From Clostridiales bacterium (GTDB taxonomy: Bacteria; Bacillota; Clostridia; Saccharofermentanales; Saccharofermentanaceae): a stretch of 64,000 nt of DNA. The DNA is taken from positions 110,956 through 174,955 of the forward strand of contig JAFVDI010000020.1 of assembly GCA_017478485.1 (NCBI GenBank), given 5' to 3'. The notes under the pieces were generated by a model. It worked only from the letters and a program-made list of their open reading frames with translations, had not been told where the DNA came from and ran no database searches. Shown one piece after another: positions 9,701 to 17,636 of the stretch. How positions within the stretch are numbered: the first letter of the stretch is position 1; every line of letters starts with the position of its first letter. The translations under genes and the position numbers were made by a program.

Positions 9701-9728
9701 TTGACAAACAGGATTATTCCTATAAAAT
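9701..9728 (+). promoter_or_regulatory. Sigma-A promoter of the metal-binding lipoprotein gene
   Basis: TTGACA at 9701-9706 and TAAAAT at 9723-9728 are separated by 16 nt. The perfect -35 makes this a strong candidate. Its -10 abuts the palindrome at 9728-9744. Confidence 0.65.
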
Positions 9729-9744
9729 TGAAAACGATTTTCAA
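9728..9744. promoter_or_regulatory. Fur-family operator (Fur/Zur/PerR-like box)
   Basis: TTGAAAACGATTTTCAA is a perfect 7-3-7 palindrome and fits the 7-1-7 Fur-type layout (TGAAAAC-G-ATTTTCA). It overlaps the end of the -10 and the predicted transcription start, where a metal-bound repressor would block transcription. Which metal is sensed cannot be told; the gene product suggests zinc or manganese. Confidence 0.7.
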
Positions 9745-9763
9745 TTTCGAGTGAGGAAAAGTC

Positions 9764-10723
9764 ATGTTCAGGAAGTTATTTGCTGCCGTTACCATTCTGG
9801 TCCTGATCGTATCAGCTGCCGGATGTTCGAAAACACAGCAGGCATCATCCAAGGGTATCAGCGTGGTCTGTGCGACTGCGCCTCTTTACGACTGGACGAG
9901 AAAGATAACTGAAGGAACAGACGGCACGGACCTTTCGCTCATCATCGGAAACGGCATGGATCTTCATTCGTTCCAGCCGTCCGCGAAGGACATTATCTCG
10001 ATCAAGAATGCAGACGTGCTGGTCTATGTGGGCGGCGAGTCTGACGGATGGATAAGGGATGCCCTCAAAGATCCGGCAAATAAGAACAGGCAGGTCGTCT
10101 GCCTGATGGACGTCCTCAAGGATGCGATAGTCGAGGAAGAGATCGTAGAAGGCATGCAGGGTGAAGAAGAGGACGGTCATGAAGAACATGAAGAAGGTCC
10201 CGAGTACGATGAACACGTCTGGATGTCATTAAGGCTTACAAGAAGATCCTGCAAGGCCATTGAAGAAGCGCTCGAAAAGGTCTCATCTTCGAACGCCGCA
10301 AAATACAAGGCTAATCTTGATGCATACGATAAAAAGCTTTCAGAACTCGACAGGCAGTACGAAGAGATGGTGAAGGGCGCAAGGCTCGATACCATGGTGG
10401 TCTGTGACAGGTATCCTTTCAGATATCTTGCAGAGGACTACAAGCTCAAATACAGCGCTGCATTTGTCGGATGCTCCGCGGAGACCGAAGCGTCTTTCGA
10501 GACGGTAAAGTTCTTGGCAGACAAGGTTAAAGCGCTCGATTCCAAAGCAGTCCTCATCATAGATAATTCTGACGGAAAGCTCGCAAAGACCGTTCTTGAA
10601 ACAGCCGGAAAGAGCAGCGTTAAGGTCGAGGTACTTGACTCGATGCAGTCATGCGGAGCAGATCTTGACTATATCAGGACCATGACCGAAAACCTCGAAA
10701 AACTCAAAACGGCGCTTTCATAA
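9764..10723 (+). CDS. Zinc/manganese ABC transporter substrate-binding lipoprotein (ZnuA-like)
   Basis: 319 residues. A signal peptide ends in the lipobox SAAGC, so it is a lipoprotein on the outer face of the membrane. Family features: HSFQPSAKD near residue 65 (first metal ligand His), an acidic His-rich loop (DGHEEHEEG) typical of zinc carriers, then DEHVWMS with a second His, and a C-terminal Asp in EVLDS. The usual His of the third ligand region reads DRYPFRYL here, so one ligand differs from classic ZnuA. The ribosome site GAGGAAAAG precedes ATG. No permease or ATPase gene adjoins it, so its partners must be elsewhere. The promoter carries a Fur-type box, implying repression when metal is ample. 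Confidence 0.88.
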   Translation: MFRKLFAAVTILVLIVSAAGCSKTQQASSKGISVVCATAPLYDWTRKITEGTDGTDLSLIIGNGMDLHSFQPSAKDIISIKNADVLVYVGGESDGWIRDALKDPANKNRQVVCLMDVLKDAIVEEEIVEGMQGEEEDGHEEHEEGPEYDEHVWMSLRLTRRSCKAIEEALEKVSSSNAAKYKANLDAYDKKLSELDRQYEEMVKGARLDTMVVCDRYPFRYLAEDYKLKYSAAFVGCSAETEASFETVKFLADKVKALDSKAVLIIDNSDGKLAKTVLETAGKSSVKVEVLDSMQSCGADLDYIRTMTENLEKLKTALS

Positions 10724-10725
10724 TC

Positions 10726-10755
10726 TTGTTTATCAAAGGCACCTCACTTTATAAT
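10726..10755 (+). promoter_or_regulatory. Putative promoter of the flavin reductase-rubredoxin gene
   Basis: TATAAT at 10750-10755 lies 31 nt before the ATG at 10787. A weak -35 (TTGTTT, 10726-10731) sits 18 nt away. The -10 is convincing, the -35 is not. Confidence 0.4.
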
Positions 10756-10786
10756 TGATGTAACAACAAATTTGAGGAGGCCTGAC

Positions 10787-11401
10787 ATGAACAATAAAGC
10801 AATGTATAACCTCACCTACGGACTCTTTATCCTTACGGCCAGAGACGGCGAAAAGGATAACGGATGCATCGTCAACACCGTATGTCAGGTCACTACCGAA
10901 CCTAACCGCATTACCGTCTGCGTAAACAAGAACAACTATACCCATGACATGATCATGAAGACCGGCGTGTTCAACGTCTCGATGCTCACGGAGAAGTCTC
11001 AGTTTGAGACATATAAGAACTGGGGTTTCCAGAGCGGCAGGGAAAGAGACAAGACATGGGACATAATTTACAGACGCGCTGATAACGGCGTCATCTACAT
11101 CACGCATGAGACCAACGCTTTCCTGTCTGCAAAGGTCGTCTCATCGACCGATCTCGGCACGCACACGCTGTTCCTGGCTGACGTTACCGACGGTGAAGTA
11201 CTCTCTCAGGATCCTTCAGTCACCTATGCTTTCTATCAGAAGAATATCAAGGTGAATCAGAAGCCTTCTTCAGGAACTTCCGAGAAAAAGGGCTGGATCT
11301 GCACAGTCTGCGGATATATCTATGAAGGCGAAGAGCTTCCCGCTGATTTCGTCTGCCCGTGGTGCAACCACGACGCATCATATTTCGAAAAGCGCGGATG
11401 A
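10787..11401 (+). CDS. Flavin reductase-like protein fused to a C-terminal rubredoxin
   Basis: 204 residues. Residues 1-150 form an FMN-binding split barrel of the flavin reductase type (TARDGEKDNGCIVNT, then TEPNRITVCVNKNNYTH). Residues about 165-204 are a rubredoxin with two CxxCG-like knuckles (CTVCGYIYEG and FVCPWCNHD) that bind one iron. Such fusions (high-molecular-weight rubredoxin or flavoredoxin-like) pass electrons from NAD(P)H enzymes to diiron or flavodiiron partners that remove oxygen or peroxide in anaerobes. The exact partner is unknown. The start at 10787 follows GGAGG at 7 nt; an in-frame upstream TTG is inside that ribosome site. It is convergent with the phosphodiesterase gene. 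Confidence 0.88.
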   Translation: MNNKAMYNLTYGLFILTARDGEKDNGCIVNTVCQVTTEPNRITVCVNKNNYTHDMIMKTGVFNVSMLTEKSQFETYKNWGFQSGRERDKTWDIIYRRADNGVIYITHETNAFLSAKVVSSTDLGTHTLFLADVTDGEVLSQDPSVTYAFYQKNIKVNQKPSSGTSEKKGWICTVCGYIYEGEELPADFVCPWCNHDASYFEKRG

Positions 11402-11414
11402 CATAAAAACTGAT

Positions 11415-11963
11415 TTACAGTTCTTTAAGGATGACGGAGTAATTTCCGTCATCTTTCATTTCCATCACCATATAAGTCTTGGCTGACCCGCCCCTGGGCA
11501 GGGAAATGCTGCCGGGATTTAACACCCTGATGCCTGCGGAAGCATACGGGTCAAGTTCTTTATACCTTCTGTCTGTATCCTTTACAGCATCACCCCAGCT
11601 GTCGTAAGGTACATGCGTGTGCCCGAAAAGCGCGATGTCGCATTCGTTGGTCGCCGCCTCAATGCAAAGCCCCGTGAGGTCGTAATTCACGTATTCATTG
11701 TGACCGTGGCAGCAGTAGAATCTGTGCCCTTTGAGAGGGAAGACCGCAACGTCCCTTAAGTCGCCCTGAACCGCATTATATTTGTCGCAGTTGCCTCTGA
11801 TAAAGATGCACGGAGTCTTTGGTGAACCGGCCCATAAAGAGACCTTGGACGGATCATCCTCGATGTCGCCCAGATGGATGAGCATGTCAGGCTTTTCGCG
11901 GGTCAACGCGATCTTAATGTTGGCGCTCATGCGGTGCGAATCACTTACGATAAGTATCTTCAT
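11415..11963 (-). CDS. YfcE/MJ0936-type metallophosphoesterase
   Basis: 182 residues, the usual size of the small YfcE-like phosphodiesterases. The metal-binding motifs are complete and in order: SDSHR near the N-terminus, HLGDIEDD, RGNCD (the GNCD motif), CHGHN, and GHTHVP near residue 120. The family hydrolyses phosphodiesters with two divalent metals in the cytosol; the natural substrate is not known. Its ATG overlaps the stop of the FkbM gene upstream by 4 nt (ATGA), so the two are translationally coupled. Confidence 0.9.
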   Translation of the reverse strand: MKILIVSDSHRMSANIKIALTREKPDMLIHLGDIEDDPSKVSLWAGSPKTPCIFIRGNCDKYNAVQGDLRDVAVFPLKGHRFYCCHGHNEYVNYDLTGLCIEAATNECDIALFGHTHVPYDSWGDAVKDTDRRYKELDPYASAGIRVLNPGSISLPRGGSAKTYMVMEMKDDGNYSVILKEL

Positions 11964-13030
11964 AAGAAATAGTAATCAACATCCCAGCCCGGAATACAAG
12001 GGGTATGGCGCATATAGATCTTGTAATCGTTCCTTATCGAGAAGACTTTTTCCGGTATCCCGAAAAGATCCGCGCTCTTGTGGTAGCACGCGATCTTCAT
12101 CTGGGGCTTCCTGTCTGAGATCGTCTTTTTTGCGCCTTCCAGCGCTTCCAGCTCGCTGCCCTCGACATCGAACTTTATGAAGCCCGCAGTCTTACTGTCG
12201 TCAAAAGAATCGACGGTGACTTTTGTGATCTCATGTCCCGTGCCCGGTTTTGCGGCTCTTGTTCCGCGGCCTCTTGAACCGGTCATCATGGCGGTCCCGC
12301 AGGTGTCTGATATCAATGCGTTTACGCAGTTGACCGGAATTGAAAGACCTTCCGCGCATTCAGTGAGTTTTTTGAAAGAATGACGTTCGGGTTCTACAGC
12401 GGTTGCCGATGAGAAGACCGGGAACATTTTCGTGAAGCGCAGAAGCGTGTCGCCTCTGTATGCTCCGAGATCTATGAAAGAACAGTTCTTTTCGAACGGC
12501 CCCAGGATGCTGTCGGCTTCATCAGGCGTGACCTCGCATGAACGCAGATACTCAAGCCGGCCCGAAAGCTTATAGTTCACAATGGCTCTGAAACATCTGC
12601 GGGAAACATCGTCTGCAAGTCTTGAATATACATCTGCGAGGCGCGTTTCATTTGCCCTTACGAATTCCATGTCAAACACTTCGCCGCCGCAGACCGGAAC
12701 ATCGGGCGCGTAGAGTTCATAGTTTTCTTCTATTGAATAAACATATGAAAGAACATCGGGGAGAGGCGAACCGAACGCGACGAGAACGATGAAATCCTGA
12801 ACCCGTGCGCACACCTCTTCAAAAGATTCGACTTTAAAACCTCTGAAAACGCGGCCTTCCCTTACGAATCCCGGGCTCGCGAAAATGCCTGAGATAATGC
12901 TTCCCAGAGAACGCTTTTCGAGCTCGTCGATGATCTTATCGGCACCGTCGCCGGTCCCGTAGATAACGAGAGGTCTTTTCTCTTCTTTAAGATAAGACCA
13001 CAGATCTTTTGTGATTTCGCAGAATTCCAT
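11960..13030 (-). CDS. FkbM-family methyltransferase with N-terminal Rossmann-like domain
   Basis: 356 residues. Residues about 18-100 look like a nucleotide-binding sensor fold (LVIYGTGDGADK), as in sugar-nucleotide-associated proteins. From about residue 180 comes a SAM-dependent methyltransferase of the FkbM type: FIDLGAYRGDTL (SAM loop), AVEPERHSFKK, then FIKFDVEGSELEALEGA, the family hallmark. FkbM enzymes methylate hydroxyls of sugars or polyketides. The substrate is unknown. No clear ribosome site precedes ATG 13030; an ATG six codons upstream exists in another frame. It is coupled to the downstream phosphodiesterase by a 4-nt overlap. Confidence 0.85.
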   Translation of the reverse strand: MEFCEITKDLWSYLKEEKRPLVIYGTGDGADKIIDELEKRSLGSIISGIFASPGFVREGRVFRGFKVESFEEVCARVQDFIVLVAFGSPLPDVLSYVYSIEENYELYAPDVPVCGGEVFDMEFVRANETRLADVYSRLADDVSRRCFRAIVNYKLSGRLEYLRSCEVTPDEADSILGPFEKNCSFIDLGAYRGDTLLRFTKMFPVFSSATAVEPERHSFKKLTECAEGLSIPVNCVNALISDTCGTAMMTGSRGRGTRAAKPGTGHEITKVTVDSFDDSKTAGFIKFDVEGSELEALEGAKKTISDRKPQMKIACYHKSADLFGIPEKVFSIRNDYKIYMRHTPCIPGWDVDYYFL

Positions 13031-13154
13031 TGCATGAAATATACCACATATAAAGGCTCATTAGAGTTTTTGAAAAATATTTGAGACCGGGTGCAACATT
13101 TTGCAAAACTGTTCTGTATATAGTGTGAAAGCCAATCAAACGGAGGAATTATAT

Positions 13155-14318
13155 ATGAAATCGAAAAAGATAGCTTTGATGATAATTGCAGCGTTTACAT
13201 CACTTTCGCTGTTTGCAGGATGCTCATCTGCTCCGAAGGCAGCCCAGAATACGATGGCAGCCCGTGAAGCCGGTTATGCCGAAGAGTATTACGAAGAAGC
13301 TGACGGAGACTTAAATGCCGCGGTGGGCAGTACAAAGAATGCTACCTTCTCAGGTAACCGTTCTTCCACTGCATCAGCAGCCGGCAAAAAGACCATTACC
13401 GCAGAAACAAATGCGGCTGCTCCTGTAGATTCCAACAATCCGGGTGCAAATCAGGGCCAGTCACAGACCAACGTCGATCCCACTAAAGGAAGGCTTCTTA
13501 TCAGGAACGTTAATATCGCAGCTGAAACGAAGGAATTCGATACGGTCCGTCAGGCAGTCGAGGACAAGATCAGGGAACTCGGCGGCTATGTTGAGAATTC
13601 AGGTGTCAGCGGAACCGGCAAGGCGGGAAGCCTTCGAAGAGCGAATTACGTGATCAGGGTTCCTGCAGATAAGCTTGACGCGCTTATCAACACTGTCGGT
13701 TCAAACTGCACCGTAACGAGCACCAACGAGAGAACGACCGATGTTACTCTGAATTATGTTGATACAAAGGCCAGACTTGATTCTCTCAGAGTTGAGCAGG
13801 ACCAGCTCACGGAGCTCCTCAAGCAGGCCAAGGACCTTGATTCCATCATCGTTCTCCAGAACAGGCTCACTGAGATCAGATATCAGATCGAAAGCGCAGA
13901 ATCCACACTCCGCGTTCTCGAGAACCAGGTCACTTATGCAACGCTTTCCCTCAGCATCAGGGAAGTAATGGAGATCAAGCCGCAGGAAGCACCTCATGTT
14001 GACACATATGGTGAGAGGGTCGCTAAAACATTCAGGAATTCTCTCCACAACATCGGCGAATTCTTCAAGAACCTCTTCCTCGTACTCGTAGCAGTATCAC
14101 CCGTACTGGTTCCCATGATCGTGATCACCGTCATCGCTGTCATTATCATTGTCACATCAGTCAAGAAGGGCAGAAAGAAGAGAGCTGCAGCTCTGGCAGC
14201 ACAGCAGGCTCAGTATCAGGCACAGCTTAAAGCACAGGCTCCCGTTCAGGCACAGCCCAAGGCCGAAGAGAAGAAGACTGAAGAAAAGAAAGAAGAGAAA
14301 CCGGCAGATAAGGAATAA
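13155..14318 (+). CDS. DUF4349 lipoprotein with C-terminal membrane helix
   Basis: 387 residues. The signal peptide ends in the lipobox FAGC, followed by a low-complexity Ala/Asn/Ser linker to about residue 110. Residues about 115-310 match DUF4349 (GRLLIRNVNIAAETKEF, a Gly-Gly turn, then YVDTKARLDSL), including a long coiled-coil stretch (VEQDQLTELLKQAKDLD). A membrane helix follows at about 315-345, then a basic, Ala/Gln/Lys/Glu-rich tail inside the cell. The role of DUF4349 is unknown; the lipid anchor plus helix suggests an envelope scaffold. GGAGG sits 8 nt before ATG 13155; the frame is open upstream to 13101 but without support. It is convergent with the HAD gene. Confidence 0.85.
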   Translation: MKSKKIALMIIAAFTSLSLFAGCSSAPKAAQNTMAAREAGYAEEYYEEADGDLNAAVGSTKNATFSGNRSSTASAAGKKTITAETNAAAPVDSNNPGANQGQSQTNVDPTKGRLLIRNVNIAAETKEFDTVRQAVEDKIRELGGYVENSGVSGTGKAGSLRRANYVIRVPADKLDALINTVGSNCTVTSTNERTTDVTLNYVDTKARLDSLRVEQDQLTELLKQAKDLDSIIVLQNRLTEIRYQIESAESTLRVLENQVTYATLSLSIREVMEIKPQEAPHVDTYGERVAKTFRNSLHNIGEFFKNLFLVLVAVSPVLVPMIVITVIAVIIIVTSVKKGRKKRAAALAAQQAQYQAQLKAQAPVQAQPKAEEKKTEEKKEEKPADKE

Positions 14319-14324
14319 GACTGT

Positions 14325-15017
14325 TCAGAATTCTCTTATTGAATAATCACACTCGGCTGCGAAGCTCTCCCACTTTAAGGGATCTCCGCAGCCGATCTCA
14401 TCATAGACCGCGCAGGTGAGAAAGCCGCCGTTTCTTGCGCCGTCCGCAGCTGCCGCGACGTCATCATAGACGAGCGACTGCAGAGGCGTTATAGAGTTTC
14501 CCATCGCATTAATGTAATTAAGAACTTTATTGAAGATGTCAGGTGATGATTTGTCTATCTTCTTGCCGACGTCTTCGAGCGTAATGACCGCATCGAACAT
14601 CTGAAGGATGTTGTTGCTGACAAGTCCGGATAGCGCGTTTGTCCTGGTGAGCGCGGTGGCAACGCCGAGTTTAAAGCCGAGCTGTTTTGCTTCCTCAAGA
14701 TAAGCAATTACGCCGGGCTTGAGCCTAACTTCGTTCTTATAGAATCCGCTGACCATTTTGTCCCATTCTGCGATTATTTCCGCAGGTGACAGCGGGATCT
14801 TGTATCTTTGCTGCGTGTAAAGAGCCGCGTCATCGATGGATGCGCGTTTTACGAAGTCGGTGTAATCAGGCGTAACCTCGTATCCGTAGCGTCCCAGGAA
14901 ATCTATGTCGGCCTTGTTCCATACGTTCATGGAATCAAGGAGCGTTCCGTCGAGATCAAAGATCAGGAGCCTTACGCCTTTTGTTTTGAGTTCTTTCAGA
15001 GAAGGATAATCAGACAT
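14325..15017 (-). CDS. HAD-superfamily phosphatase (beta-phosphoglucomutase/PGP-like)
   Basis: 230 residues. Motif I is FDLDGTLLDSM near residue 20 (nucleophile and acid Asp), motif II is LGVATALTR, and motif III/IV is YDDVAAAADGARNGG. An alpha-helical cap lies between motifs I and II, so it belongs to the subfamily of phosphoglycolate phosphatases and phosphomutases. The substrate is unknown. It is third in an operon after the two fumarase subunit genes, sharing one base with the beta-subunit stop (TGATG), so it may act in house-cleaning of a phosphorylated side product; that is inference. Confidence 0.85.
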   Translation of the reverse strand: MSDYPSLKELKTKGVRLLIFDLDGTLLDSMNVWNKADIDFLGRYGYEVTPDYTDFVKRASIDDAALYTQQRYKIPLSPAEIIAEWDKMVSGFYKNEVRLKPGVIAYLEEAKQLGFKLGVATALTRTNALSGLVSNNILQMFDAVITLEDVGKKIDKSSPDIFNKVLNYINAMGNSITPLQSLVYDDVAAAADGARNGGFLTCAVYDEIGCGDPLKWESFAAECDYSIREF

Positions 15018-15640
15018 CAGTGCATGAAATCGAGCTTGCCCTTAAGGTTTTCGAGAGCAGCCTCTTTCTTCTCCTGGAAAGTCTTCTTGTTGTTTTCGAT
15101 AAGGTTGTTGCCGTAAGAATCGATGGATACGATCAAAGGTCCGAACTTCTCGGCTTTGAGCTTCCACATGGCTTCGGGCATACCCAGGTCGAGCCATTCA
15201 ACGCCTTCGACATCGACGCACTCCTCAGCTGCGACAACAGCGCAGCCGCCCGGGAAAATGGTGTGGATCGCGCAGTTGTCAACGCATCCCTGTGTCGTCT
15301 TGGGACCCATTCCGCCCTTGCCGATGATTATCTTTGCGCCGGTTGCCTTAAGAAATTCAGCCTGAGCTTTTTCCATTCTCATGGAGGTTGTAGGGCCGAC
15401 GCTGATTACTTTGTACTTGTCGGGTTCGCCTTCCGCTGAGATCTTTTTCATGATCGGGCCTGCGTGGAAGATCGCCTTGCCCTTAAGATCAACGGGTGAT
15501 TCCTTTCCGCCTGCTACGACCCTGATGTGGACGTCGTCGCGTCCCGTTGTGATGTCACCCGTAAGATAGATGACGTCGCCGATATGTACCTTCCTGATGT
15601 CTTCATCAGAAACGGGAGTTGTGAAATAGAATGTGCTCAT
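15017..15640 (-). CDS. Class I fumarate hydratase, beta subunit
   Basis: 207 residues, corresponding to the C-terminal domain of class I (Fe-S) fumarase and L(+)-tartrate dehydratase. Family blocks: GDVIYLTGDITTGRD, AGPTT-like region VGPTTSMRM, IIIGKGGMG, and EAMWKLKAEKFGP. With the alpha subunit it hydrates fumarate to malate. The one-base overlap with the HAD gene and the 4-nt overlap (ATGA) with the alpha gene show a tight operon. Tartrate dehydratase activity cannot be excluded by eye; fumarase is the more general assignment. Confidence 0.9.
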   Translation of the reverse strand: MSTFYFTTPVSDEDIRKVHIGDVIYLTGDITTGRDDVHIRVVAGGKESPVDLKGKAIFHAGPIMKKISAEGEPDKYKVISVGPTTSMRMEKAQAEFLKATGAKIIIGKGGMGPKTTQGCVDNCAIHTIFPGGCAVVAAEECVDVEGVEWLDLGMPEAMWKLKAEKFGPLIVSIDSYGNNLIENNKKTFQEKKEAALENLKGKLDFMH

Positions 15641-16539
15641 AATGTGACTCCTTTGTGAGTGAAGAAATCATAAGTGAAGTCGGGACCTATCCTGATGCCG
15701 GCTCTCCTGTGTGCCCAGCATGCGGTTGAAAGGCCCATTGCGAGGGTGGCGGGATGCCTTGATGCCTGCTCGATGTTTACACCCATGACAGAGAGCTTGC
15801 CTCCGAATCCGCCGGGGCCGAGGCCGATCGAGTTAAGGCCATCCTCGAAATCCTTTTCCATCTGAGCTGCCTTCGGATTCTCATTGTGTGAACCGACCGG
15901 ACGCAGAAGCGCCTTCTTGGAAAGCTTTGCCGCAACTTCGGCAGAACCTGCGATGCCTATGCCTACGAGGCAGGGAGGGCAGGCGTTTACGCCGTATGTC
16001 GTCATCTGGTCAAAGACCGCTTTTGCGATACCGTCGTAACCTTCGAGGGGCATTAAGACCTTCGCCATTCCCGGGAGCGAGCATCCGCCGCCCGCCATAT
16101 AGAAATAGAGTTCGAGCTGGTCGCTGTCAGATACCAGTTCCCAGTCGATCCAGGGGACTTTGTGGCCTATGTTGTTGCCGGTGTTGAATTCATCGAAAAC
16201 CTCGACGGCATTATGTCTTAACGGAGCTCTTACGGTTGCTTTCTTTACGGCATCTATCAGAGCGGGCTCGATCTCATCGAGGTGAGGAAACTTCGTTCCG
16301 ACTCTCGCAAAAAACTGGGGGATACCCGTATCCTGGCATGAAGGCCTGCCGAGCTTGTCGGCCATCTCCATGTTCTTTTTCATGACGTCGTATATCTCGG
16401 GAGCAAAGCCTTCATTTTCGGCTTCGGCCATCTCGGAAAGCCTTTTGCGGACATCATCCGGAAGGTGTCCCGATGCATGGCAGATGAACGAAGAGACGAG
16501 CTCTGAAAGGCGCTCTTCGGCAGCTTTATCGTATGACAT
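15637..16539 (-). CDS. Class I fumarate hydratase, alpha subunit
   Basis: 300 residues, matching the N-terminal, [4Fe-4S]-binding half of class I fumarase. Visible blocks are CQDTGIPQFFARVG (first cluster Cys in the QDTG motif), GGGCSLPGMAKVLMP, and NACPPCLVGIGIAGSAE (further cluster ligands). The solvent-exposed cluster dehydrates malate or hydrates fumarate and is oxygen-sensitive, fitting an anaerobe. Start chosen at 16539 because GGAGG lies 8 nt upstream; the frame is open to 16614 but without a ribosome site. First gene of the fumarase-HAD operon; a minus-strand extended -10 lies at 16571-16579. Confidence 0.9.
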   Translation of the reverse strand: MSYDKAAEERLSELVSSFICHASGHLPDDVRKRLSEMAEAENEGFAPEIYDVMKKNMEMADKLGRPSCQDTGIPQFFARVGTKFPHLDEIEPALIDAVKKATVRAPLRHNAVEVFDEFNTGNNIGHKVPWIDWELVSDSDQLELYFYMAGGGCSLPGMAKVLMPLEGYDGIAKAVFDQMTTYGVNACPPCLVGIGIAGSAEVAAKLSKKALLRPVGSHNENPKAAQMEKDFEDGLNSIGLGPGGFGGKLSVMGVNIEQASRHPATLAMGLSTACWAHRRAGIRIGPDFTYDFFTHKGVTL

Positions 16540-16570
16540 TTCATTGTCCTCCGTGAGTTTTTTCGCTCCT

Positions 16571-16579
16571 ATTATAGCA
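16571..16579 (-). promoter_or_regulatory. Extended -10 promoter of the fumarase operon
   Basis: On the minus strand this reads TGCTATAAT, a perfect extended -10, 31 nt before ATG 16539. No good -35 is seen. Confidence 0.55.
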
Positions 16580-16682
16580 ACAGCCGGAGCCTGTTGTGGG
16601 GGTGTAATTCGCAAAAGAGTTTTTCTATAATTAAAACTAACGAAATAAGACTACAGAAATGGCCGTAAGCGGGGGAAATGCG

Positions 16683-17549
16683 ATGAAGAGTTTCTTTTGG
16701 AAAAGAGCCGAACATCAGAACAAGATCTGGATTAAGAACTGCACCGAATCCGATGCGCCGCGACTTGCCTCGGAGGTCTATCCCGATGATGTTGATATCG
16801 ATGAGGATGTGATCTGGTCAGGCGGCGGCCTTGATCTTAAACTCGATTATTACCGCACGCTTGGTGCCAAAGACTCGAAAGAATGCTTCCTGCTCATTCA
16901 CGGCGGAGCTTTCACATACGGCTCGAAGGTCTTAGACAAGTGTTTCGGAATGCATCTTGCCAAGTTTTCCGGTCTGCCCGTTGCGAACATGGATTACACT
17001 CTCATGCCTCAGGCGGGACTTACGACGATACTTGGCCAGATTTTCGGCTGCATGAATTTCCTTACCGGGGAATACGGCATTGAAAGATTCCATCTGACCG
17101 GTGATTCGGCAGGCGGATACCTTGCGCTCATTTCAGCTCTTGCGGCAAGAAACAGCAATATCGCGCATGACCTCTTCGTCTACGAAAAGGTTAAGGGACA
17201 GGTAGTCTCCTCAAGCCCTGTCTGCGGAGGTTTCAGATACCATCCCAAGGGATTCCCCGGGATCTTTTTCGAAGAGAACAAACAAAAACTTCCCGGTTTT
17301 GTTTACGACATCACTGAGCTCGCCGCGACTGACACGGAACTCAAGATCGCCCTTATCACGGGTGAAGAGGACTTTCTCCGCGAAGAGAACCTGAAAGCCA
17401 AAGAGTTATTGAAAGACGCGCTGTTTCTCGATGCGAAGAACGAGGGCGACATGCACATGCATCACGTTTTCCCGATCGCGCATCCCGAGTGGCCGCAGTC
17501 ACAGAAAGCGATCGAGCTCATTACGCAGAACGCAACTGGAAAGATCTGA
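16683..17549 (+). CDS. Alpha/beta hydrolase, HSL-type esterase
   Basis: 288 residues. The HGG oxyanion motif (LLIHGGAF, residues 71-78) and GDSAGG with nucleophile Ser142 define the hormone-sensitive lipase-like (alpha/beta hydrolase fold-3) group. The acid is probably the Asp in TGEEDFL and the base a His in the HMHHVFPIAHPEW stretch near the C-terminus. It likely cleaves short acyl or acetyl esters, perhaps from plant sugars, but no signal peptide is present, so it acts in the cytosol. GGGGGA lies 6 nt before ATG 16683; an in-frame ATG at 16659 has no such site. A TATAAT at 16626-16631 may be its -10. Confidence 0.85.
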   Translation: MKSFFWKRAEHQNKIWIKNCTESDAPRLASEVYPDDVDIDEDVIWSGGGLDLKLDYYRTLGAKDSKECFLLIHGGAFTYGSKVLDKCFGMHLAKFSGLPVANMDYTLMPQAGLTTILGQIFGCMNFLTGEYGIERFHLTGDSAGGYLALISALAARNSNIAHDLFVYEKVKGQVVSSSPVCGGFRYHPKGFPGIFFEENKQKLPGFVYDITELAATDTELKIALITGEEDFLREENLKAKELLKDALFLDAKNEGDMHMHHVFPIAHPEWPQSQKAIELITQNATGKI

Positions 17550-17561
17550 GATTCCGCCCTG

Positions 17562-17598
17562 ACATACGAAAACAGCCCTTTTGACCGTTTTCGTATGT
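17562..17598. repeat. Perfect 12-bp palindrome with 13-nt loop between convergent genes
   Basis: ACATACGAAAAC (17562-17573) and GTTTTCGTATGT (17587-17598) are exact reverse complements. It sits between the esterase gene and the convergent ribU gene. No T-run follows, so it is not a classic terminator. A second nearby set GCGTCC/GGGACGC (17601-17630) can also pair. It could end transcription from both sides or be a single palindromic unit. Confidence 0.5.
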
Positions 17599-17636
17599 AC
17601 GCGTCCTGCAAGACCGGGACGCAGGGACGCCGGCAA

